This document shows positions 22,204-29,864 of a DNA stretch of 38,157 bases, piece after piece. Made by a program: the position numbers and the translations under genes. Within the stretch, counting starts at the first letter, position 1, and every line of letters starts with the position of its first letter. This DNA comes from Nannochloropsis salina CCMP1776 (Eukaryota; Sar; Eustigmatophyceae; Eustigmatales; Monodopsidaceae), in assembly GCA_004565275.1 (NCBI GenBank), contig SDOX01000166.1:25917-64073 (forward strand). Reading direction: 5' to 3'. Below the pieces are notes generated by a model. It ran no database searches. It saw only the letters and a program-made list of their open reading frames with translations, and had not been told where the DNA came from.

Positions 22204-23277
22204 GCAGAGAGGGGCAAGGGAGAAGAGGAGCGAGGGATGAAGGTCCGGTCCGGTCGCGTTTGAACTTTTTGCTGCTTGTTGAGCATACAGGGGGCTTCGA
22301 ATGCACTTCGATTGCACACAAGACAGACCTTCGGAAAGATGCGAGATGCGTGCATGGCCCGGGAGAGGGTGAGGGGGGTTCAGCAAGGGCCGGGAGTGCG
22401 ATATGTCAAACCTCGCATAATTGGGGTCAATATGGAAGCGTGCGTGTGAATAATCTAGGACAAAGCATTAAAATCATCAGCTGTGATACTCTTTCATCTC
22501 TCCCAGAAATGGCTGGCACCAATGATTGAGAAAGTGATTTCGTCAATAGGAAACGAAGAAAATGTTTTTCGACATTCTGACATGCTTGCCAATGTCAGTC
22601 GTAAGTTAAAGGCTACTCTTTTTTTGTTCTTTTTCTTCCCCTCCCCCGTTCAACGACTCGTCGGACGTGGGAAGCGGTTTGTAACACCGATCACGCAAGC
22701 ACTCTTGTTATCAATTTCCACGGATGCAAAGCTTACCATAGCATACACGAGAGATGCCATCCTTGGTTCGCAGCTATTCCCAAACTATTCCACACGTAAA
22801 ATCTGGAGTAACGCCACTATGGACGGAGGTCAAGCAGAATGGCAGTGTACGATAGGGGTGAGAAAAACGGTTTACAGTTCTAAATCGACTCCGACGTAAA
22901 TTGCGCGACGTGCTACAGTCGTACAGAATGTTAGGTTGGGGCTGTACGGGTCTCTTGTAGCGCGTGTTGGTTTTCCTCTTTGATTGTGATGGTCACGAAA
23001 CGAGTTATTACCCTGCCAATTAGCCCGGGCATGGGGCATGTCCGACGGGACGAATACGTAAAGCGGTCACCACACCCACGCATGCCACACGGGCAGTCCC
23101 AAGCCAGCTCATTGTCCTCAAACGAAGCGTCTCATGTGCATGGCGGAGTGCAGTCGGACAGACATGTAATATCTCCTTACGAATGCGAGAGGTTTTCATT
23201 TCCTGCCTCGACCTCCCCCCTCTCACTAAGCTCACACCACCCTTTATCTATGATGCACAGGGACCGCCGCAGGCACC
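22204..23277. other. Intergenic region with exon-like repeat copy 2
   Basis: Apart from the repeat at 22508-22601 and a possible second exon-like stretch at about 22702-22899 (DAKLTIAYTRDAILG), I see no recognised gene. The promoter of the DHX8 gene should lie near 22900-23277. Confidence 0.45.
22508..22601 (+). repeat. Exon-like diverged repeat, copy 2 (with 20-nt hairpin core)
   Basis: Bounded by an acceptor-like ctctcccag and a donor-like gtaagt, it encodes KWLAPMIEKVISSIGNEEN followed by VFRHSDMLANVS. The same 20-nt core as at 3878-3897 lies at 22578-22597. The clean splice-like borders favour a real or recently dead exon of an unknown gene. Confidence 0.45.
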
Positions 23278-24063
23278 ATGGCGGCGTTAGACAAGCTGCA
23301 AGAACTTTCGCTTGTCTCTAAGATATGCACGGAGCTGGACAGTCATTTAGGTCTGGCGGACAAGACTTTGGCGGAGTTCATCATCCACCTTGCCGAAAGC
23401 CATGGGGACGCCAAGGTTTGGGGGATGGGTAGGAGGAAAGGAAAAAAGGGAATGGATAAAATGTACCTGAACCGTGATGGAGACGTGCACAGTCGTGAGG
23501 AGACGTAGCAAAGGCGCGAATAGTGAAAAGTGGGAAGGCTTTTAAAAAACACATGCGCATCCTAAGTTTTTAAGGGGGGGGGGGGCTCCTCAAGGCGCTT
23601 GACCGGCAGTGCTCTCACTTTCCCCCATTTCTCACCTGACCCTCCCCTTCCATCAATCTTTCCCCTTCCTCTTAGTCCTTTCGTACTGCATTGGACGAAA
23701 ATGGGGCGGAATTTCCTCCAACATTTTGTGACAAGCTCTTCAATCTCATTAAAGCGATGAGGGTGAGGGAGAGGCGCGAGCGGGAGGCCGGGAAGAGGGA
23801 AAAACCAGAGGAAGGGAGGGAAGCACAGGAGCCATTCGTTGTTTGGCTTTACGAGAGGGACGCCCCGGATGATCTCTGCCGTTCGTACTTTGTGTCTAGT
23901 AGTTTGACGCCTGGTGGCCTTCGACCCATCGATCCTTTCCCTCCATACAGCCCCACAGAGTCGGGAGGAAGAAAACTTACAGCAACGGGGATGGCGGGGA
24001 GCATGAGCATGTTGAACCTCGCGAAGCCCGGAATGCCAAAGAAGCAGCGTTCCCAGGACTAAG
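23278..24063 (+). CDS. DHX8: Splicing helicase DHX8/PRP22, N-terminal exons (partial)
   Basis: This begins the DEAH-box ATPase that releases spliced mRNA from the spliceosome. Exon 1 (23278-23415) encodes the conserved N-terminal helix bundle: [19 protein letters not shown] and [19 protein letters not shown]. Exon 2 (23676-23761) gives [17 protein letters not shown] and [10 protein letters not shown]. Exon 3 (23951-24063), entered in phase 0, reads [21 protein letters not shown], the FPGL element found before the S1 domain region of this family. The next intron (24064-24326) runs into an acceptor, six exon bases (24327-24332) and the gap. The S1 domain and all helicase motifs should follow but do not. 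ATG context and gene start are good; the frame of exon 2 stays open past its donor, which can mislead gene prediction. Confidence 0.85.
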
Positions 24064-24332
24064 GTGCTCCCTCCCTCCCTCCCTCGCTCCCTTCCTCGTC
24101 TCTTTCTTCCTCCTCTCTCCCACTCCCCCTTCCTCCCCCCCCCCCCCCGGTGCTCCTCCATTGTTCTCTCTACATCTCTTCCTTCCTTCACATCTTCACA
24201 TGGGCCCTTCACTCTCCGTTGCTTTCCTGTTTGGTCGCCTGACTCCCATCCCTTCCTCCCTCCCGCCCTCCCGCCCGCCCTCCCGCCCGCCCTCCCTCCC
24301 TCGCTCTTCCCCCTTTTCTCCCCCAGGCTGCA

Positions 24333-24432
24333 NNNNNNNNNNNNNNNNNNNNNNNNNNNNNNNNNNNNNNNNNNNNNNNNNNNNNNNNNNNNNNNNNNNN
24401 NNNNNNNNNNNNNNNNNNNNNNNNNNNNNNNN
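24333..24432. other. Assembly gap of exactly 100 N inside the DHX8 gene
   Basis: One hundred unknown bases is the usual placeholder for a gap of unknown size. Flanking DNA on both sides is CCCT repeat. By homology, coding sequence for hundreds of residues is missing between its borders. Confidence 0.97.
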
Positions 24433-24465
24433 TCCCTCCCTCCCTCCCTCCCTCCCTCCCTTCAG

Positions 24466-26481
24466 AACCTCTACACCCTGGGCGCCCTGGACGAGGAAGG
24501 CCTGCTCACGCGCTTGGGCCGAAAAATGGCAGAGTTTCCCCTTGAGCCCCAACTTTCGAAAATCCTCATCACCAGCGTCGAGCTAGGATGCACTGGTACT
24601 GGCATTCCTCCCGCCCTCCCTCTTTCTCTTCCTCCTTCCCTTCCTCCCTTTTGGCTTCCGCAGATCATCAGGATGAACCTTTTCTCCCCTTCTCCCTGCC
24701 CCTCTGAGGCATGAAGTCTCTTGTCCGTCCGACTGATCTTCCTCTTTCCCTCCCTCCCTCCCTCCCTCCCTCCCTCCCTCCCTCCCTCCCTCCTCAGATG
24801 AGATCCTCACCATCGTGGCCATGCTCTCGGTGGAAACGCCCTTCTACCGGCCCAAGGAAAAACAGGCGCAGGCCGACATGAAGAAAGCCAAATTCTTCCA
24901 GGTATTTCCTGCCCCTCCCTCCCTCACTCACTCACTCCCTCCCTCCCTCCTTCCTTCCCTTCTCTGCTCCCTTTCTTTCGATTCCCTCCCTCCTGGCTTT
25001 ATTCCCTGTGTGCCCCCTCTTCCTCTCTCGCGGTCTATCGTTCCCTACCGCCCACCGCTTTTTCCCCTCTTTCTCCCCTCCTCCTCGCCCCTCTCCTTCC
25101 TCCCTCCCTTCTTTGATCCCTCCCGTCCCCTCCCCCCCGATACACGCTCCTACAAGATCGCTCAGATCCTCCCATCCCCACCTCTTTTGTCGCTGTTTCC
25201 ACTACCGCCTCCCTCTCTCCTCCCCTCTCTCCTTCCCTCCCTCCTTCCCTCCTTAGGTGGAAGGCGACCACCTCACCCTCCTAGCCGTGTACGAAGGCTG
25301 GAAGAACGCCAAGTTCTCCAATCCCTGGTGCTTCGAGAACTTTCTTCAGGCTCGGGCAATGAAACGGGCCCAGGACGTTCGCAAGCAGCTCGTGGCTATC
25401 CTGGATCGATACAAGATGGACATTTTGTCAGCAGGTATGCCCTCCCTCCCTCCCTTCCTTCCTCCCTCCCTTCCTTCCTCCCTCCCTTCCTTTCTTCTCG
25501 AGACGGTTCTGACAAGCGATCTGCTCCCGATGACAGTTGTCTACCCCGCGCGCCTCCCTCACCCTCCCTCCCTCCCTCTCTGCCTCCCTCCCTCCCTCCC
25601 TCCCTCCCTCGAAGGCCGAAATTACAAGAAAATCCAACAAGCCATCTGCTCGGGGTACTTCACCCACGTGGCCAAAAAAGACCCGCAGGAAGGCTTTAAA
25701 ACCATCGTCGACAACAATTTGGTGTATATCCACCCTTCCTCGGCGCTCTTCAACAAGAGCCCGGAGTGGGTCCTGTATCACGAGCTCGTTATGACCACCA
25801 AGTAGGCCGTTGACGCTTTCTCTTTCCCTCCGTTGACGCTCCTCCCCATCCTCCCTCTCGTCTTTGTGTCTGCGTCCGTCGCCCTCCATACCCACATCCC
25901 TCCCTCCCTCCTTCCCTCCCTCTTTCCCTTCCTCCCTCTCTCCTTCCCTCCCTCTTTCCCTTCCTCCCTCCCTTCCTTTCCAGGGAATACATGCGAAACG
26001 TGATGACGGTGGATCCCAAATGGCTTGTGCAACTCGCGCCCAAATTCTTCAAGGCCGCCGACCCGCACAAACTCACCAAGGTAAGGAGGGAGGGAGGGAG
26101 GACGTGTGGTAGCGAGCTTCCTCCTCGCTGATTCGCGCCTGCACCGTCCTCCTGCCTCCTCCCCCTTCCCTTCCATCCTCATCCCCCTTGTTTCTCCGTG
26201 CCGGAGGGTCGGAGGGTCGGCTCATTTGTCCCATTCGTAACCTTAACCCTGACGTTTCTCAGCTTTTTCCTCTTCATCATCGTGCTTTCCCGCCTCTCTT
26301 TCTTCTCCTCTCCTTGCACGGCTGAACTCCCCTCTCCTCTTCCCTTCCTCTTCCTCCTCCTTTCTCCCTCTTCCCCCTTTCCCCCTCCCTCGCACAGGCC
26401 AAGCGAATGCAGAAGATCGAACCGCTCTACGACCGTTTCAATCCACCCAACTCCTGGCGCCTGTCCCGGAGGAAGGGATAG
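24466..26481 (+). CDS. DHX8: Splicing helicase DHX8/PRP22, C-terminal exons (partial)
   Basis: This encodes the post-motor part of the helicase: the HA2/ratchet domain and OB fold. Exons are 24466-24595, 24798-24900, 25257-25435, 25615-25801, 25984-26080 and 26398-26481, all phase-consistent. Landmarks: [137 protein letters not shown] and the ending [18 protein letters not shown]. Identity to animal and plant DHX8 is very high by eye, so the assignment to PRP22 rather than PRP16 or PRP2 is firm. It is oriented as expected downstream of the N-terminal exons, but the helicase core is missing in between. Confidence 0.93.
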
Positions 26482-27094
26482 GGGCGGAGAAAGGAGGGAG
26501 GGAGGGAGGGAGTGAGGGAGGGAGGGAGGGAAGGGAGGGAGGGAGGGAAGGGAGGGGAGGGAAGCGGTGCGTGGACGGGGCGGAACGATGGCTGAGGACC
26601 ATCTACGGCTTACATTCTGAGGCATTGGCGCTGGATATACCTCTCGGGCAACCTCCCCTCCCTCGGTCATCGCAATGCGTCCCCCCCCTCCCTCCTCCTC
26701 CTCCTCCCCCTCCTCCCGCGGCAGCCGCCTCCACGAGTCGCTCTTCCTCCCCGATGCGAAGGCGGAGGCCGGCAAGGCGTGATGCGGAGGGAAGGACGGA
26801 GGAGGGAGGTGAGGCGTCGCCGTGTCCGGTGTGGGGGTGGGAGGCGGGGGCAGGGGGGGGCGTGGTGGAGGGGGGGGGGAGAGGAGGGAGGGAGGGAGGG
26901 AGGGAGGTTTTGTAAAGCTCTAAAACTTCGCGGGCCATGACTGAGGAAGGGAGGGACGGAGGGAAAGAGGGAGGGAGGGAGGGAGGGAAGGAAGGAGGGA
27001 GGGAGGTGTTAGGCGCTTTGCGTTCCACGTTCATCATCTCGTGTGCTACTCCCTCCCTCCTTCCCTCCTTCCCTCCCTCCCTCCCTCCCTCCAG
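26482..27094. repeat. Purine-rich low-complexity tract after DHX8 C-terminus
   Basis: GGGA arrays at about 26490-26560 and 26880-27007 flank a GC-rich stretch with no convincing gene, ending in a CCCT array just before the acceptor at 27094. The strand asymmetry flips from purine to pyrimidine at about 27050. This is a likely place for a mis-join between contigs. Confidence 0.6.
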
Positions 27095-28300
27095 GCGTCA
27101 TGCCGGCGGCGGAAATCATCGGAGACGCTGAAGGAGGGAACTTGCTCGACTACGAAGAGACCGCAGAGGGTCAGGGCTTCCTTCCTCTCTTTCTCTCTTT
27201 CCCTCCTTCCTCCTCTGCCTCTCATGCCCTCCCTCCTTGTCTATCCCCGCCTTTCACTCCCTCCTCCTCTTTTTCTGCCTCTCCTTCCTCCCCTCCCTCC
27301 TTTAATCCATCCCTCCCTACCTCCCTACCTCCCTACCTCCCTTCCTTCCTTCCCTCCTTGCCATCCTAGAGCTGGAGGTGGAGCTGAACGACGAGGAACC
27401 TGCCTTTCTCTCCGGCCAGACACAGTTTTCTCGGTACTCCCCTCCCTTCAACACTCCCTCCCTCCCTCCCTCCCTCCTTCCCTCTTTCCCTCCCTCCCTC
27501 CCTCCCTCCCCTTTCTTCTTTCTTCTCCTTATTCGTCCTTCCTCTCAAAACTCTCGCCGTATTCTCACCTCTTCTTCTCCCCATCCTCCCCCTCCATCCC
27601 GCCCTCCTTCCCTCCCTCCAGCGAGCTCTCCCCTCCTCGGATCGTCAAAAACCCCGACGGCTCCTTAAACCGGGCTGCCATGACCCAAAACCAGCTGGCT
27701 AAAGAACGTCGGGAGCTTCGACAGGCACAAGTCTCCTCTCTTATCGACCAGATCCCCAAGGTGAACCCCCCCGCCCTCCTACCCTTCTTTCCTCCCTCCC
27801 TCCCTCCCTCATTTTTGCCCTCTTTCCCTCCCTTCCTCCTTTTCTTGTACCTCATGACCTTCCCCATTTTCCACCCTCCCTTCTCCCTCCCTCCCTCCCT
27901 CCCTTTCCCCTAGGACTTCAACAAATCTTGGATCGACCCCGTCCCGGAGGCGGGCGAGCGGCACTTCGCACAGGAGCTCAGAAGCATCAATCTGGGAGAC
28001 AACCTGTCCAAACCGGAGTGGAAAGAACCAGGTACCGCCGCGCCCTCCCTCCCCCCCTCCCTCCCCCCCTCCCTCCCTTCCTTTCTTTGCCCCCCCTCCG
28101 TCCTCCTGTACCCTTACCTTCTTCCTCCCGCTCTCTTCGGCCCTGCCTCCCTCCCTACCTCCCTCCCTCCCTCCCTTTAGGCCCAGAAAAAGAATCTCTC
28201 CTACGGTTTCATTCAAAAGGGCTCCATCAAGGAGCAGAGGGAGAACCTCCCGGTTTTTACCCTCAAGCGTCAATTCATGGAGGGCATGGCGCAGAACCAG
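27095..28300 (+). CDS. DHX8: Splicing helicase DHX8/PRP22, pre-motor middle exons, displaced (partial)
   Basis: These exons encode the segment that should precede the helicase core: [96 protein letters not shown] and finally MAQNQ, just before where GETGSGKTT should follow. Exons are 27095-27169, 27370-27433, 27621-27760, 27914-28031 and about 28181-28300. The first is entered in phase 1, so it is internal and not a gene start. The last junction (28031 to 28181) is off by one base. Together with the N-terminal and C-terminal pieces this fills one non-overlapping part of a single protein, yet it lies downstream of the stop codon at 26479. A misplaced contig is the simplest reading; a broken second gene copy is the alternative. 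Confidence 0.85.
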
Positions 28301-28496
28301 GTGCAGCCTCCCTCCCTCCCTCCCTCCCGCCCTCCCTCGTTCCCTTCCTCCATTCCTCCCCTTTTTGTCCACTCCTTCTCCCCTTCCCAACCTGAGCCTA
28401 TTCTCTTCCCTGGCTGCGTCTCATGCAGGACCGCAACCCTGACCTGCCATCCGCCCAACCCTCCCTCCCTCCCGCCCTCCCTCCCTCCCTCCTCAC
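28301..28496. other. Pyrimidine-rich junction between two interrupted genes
   Basis: A plus-strand DHX8 donor (28301) and a minus-strand SET-gene donor (28496) face each other here across CCCT repeats. Each gene needs further exons in this space and neither has them. Confidence 0.6.
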
Positions 28497-29115
28497 CTGT
28501 GGTCATCCCGTATCCTCCTTCGCCCTCCTTGGCGGTAGGGGAAGGTACCATGGCCAAGTACGGGGCATATGCTGCGGCGAATGCCGGATCATCCAATTGT
28601 TTCAAGAGCTCCAGGGCGGCGGCCACTGGGTCTGCCAGCTTGGGAGCCGTGGCGGAGGGGGAGAAGGCCGTAGGGGTGACGTCGATGGCGAGGGCGTACG
28701 GGATGCTGATGATTGTCTCCCCTTTTTTGAAGGGTTTGAGGGTAACGATGCCTCGGATATTCTGGGGCTGAACAGAGGCAACCCCCAGGTGATTGATCTC
28801 TCCTCCTCGTTGTTGCACCCAATCTATGAGGCTTAAATGCCCCGGGTCTCGGAGGAGGGTGTGGGAAAGGCCGGGGTCGGACGAGGACGACGAGGGAGAA
28901 GGTTTCGAGCTCCCAAAGCCTTTGACAGTGCTGGGGCCTGTGGCGCCACCTTTTTTGGAGGCGGGTTTCTTGGCGGGCAGGGCGGTGGAGGAAGAAGGGA
29001 AGGAGGGAGGGAAGGAGGAATGGGATGCAAGGAAAGCAGGGCAATCTGGGACGAGGGACAGGCCCAGGCAGACGGGTAAAACAAAGCGGTACAAAGATGA
29101 CCGCGATGGTTTCAT
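28497..29115 (-). CDS. SET-domain protein (Rubisco LSMT-like), plastid-targeted, first exon only
   Basis: This is the N-terminal 206 residues of a lysine-methyltransferase-like protein. Residues 1-30 look like a secretory signal (LYRFVLPVCLGLSLVPDCPA). It ends in a PAFL element resembling the AF cleavage motif of complex red plastids, followed by a Ser/Pro/Lys-rich transit region. The mature part opens with the LSMT-type SET start: LSLIDWVQQRGGEINHLGV, NIRGIVTLKPFKKGETIISI and PYALAIDVTP, then AAYAPYLAMVPSP. The exon ends at a donor after GYGMTTG. The catalytic NHS and Tyr motifs of SET would lie in later exons, towards lower coordinates, but that DNA encodes the helicase on the other strand. 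So the gene is cut off by the same suspected mis-join. Start ATG is at 29115; a nearby alternative was not seen. Confidence 0.75.
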
Positions 29116-29864
29116 CAGTCCCTGCTTTGAATAGGGGCGATCGGAGGGGGAAGATTTCTCTCGGTGAGCAGTCCTTATGGTCAGGGGATGGGAAGTGGTT
29201 CAGAGGGAGGGAGGAGGTTGCTTTCAACTAAGTACTCTTTATTGATTACCCGGGCTGAAGACGACCATACGGAATCCACGACCACGGTCAGGAATGCACA
29301 CATGTGTGTGCGTCTAGAATGACAGCTTGAAGAGCGCGTGGCATTGTATAGGAATTCCTTTTACACTTTATTTGCGCCCTTGCCCTGGATTTTTTGGGAG
29401 AAACATCCTTGCATGGCAGACTTTTGCCTGACAACCCCTCGCCCTGGGGTGTTTTGACATGAAATTGAGAAGCCTTTCGTGGACATGCACTTCCCAAGTC
29501 CTTGGCAGAAGATGTATCATGAGTGATAGATTGCCAGGGTCGAATTTCTCCATTCTTGTGCCGTGGATTATTTTGACCTCCGTGGGCAAATCCGAAGGCG
29601 CTTTGAGAGGGCGTGGCTGCACCTGCCGCAGTTTTCAGCTATGTCATGTTTGCTTTCTGATGCTCACCTCCTCCGTCCCCTGTCATGATGGGACTGCCAC
29701 ACGATCATGCCAAGGCACCCGTGCACGCTGCCGTCCTGAAATTGGCCATAAAATCCATACATCGTTCCCTCACGACGCGGCAATCCTCTTCTTCCCCTAT
29801 CCCCCTGATTTTCTCCACTACACCCTTTTATCAAGGTGACCGACCCTGGCACGCATCCTCGGGC
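29116..29864. other. Divergent intergenic region between SET and ankyrin/U-box genes
   Basis: Two divergent genes flank this stretch, so it should hold both promoters and 5' leaders. In-frame ATGs at 29685 and 29688 could extend the ankyrin protein by 60 residues with a basic, Ser-rich segment. I see no separate gene. Confidence 0.45.

Noticed and set aside
24064-24714. Open frame running through the N gap
   Set aside because: Unknown bases cannot support a frame; the Ser-Leu-Pro-Pro flanks are CCCT intron repeat.
27095-28300. A separate gene starting at the ATG in GVMPAAE
   Set aside because: The residues before and after the ATG match the interior of DHX8, and the exon is entered in phase 1 from an acceptor.
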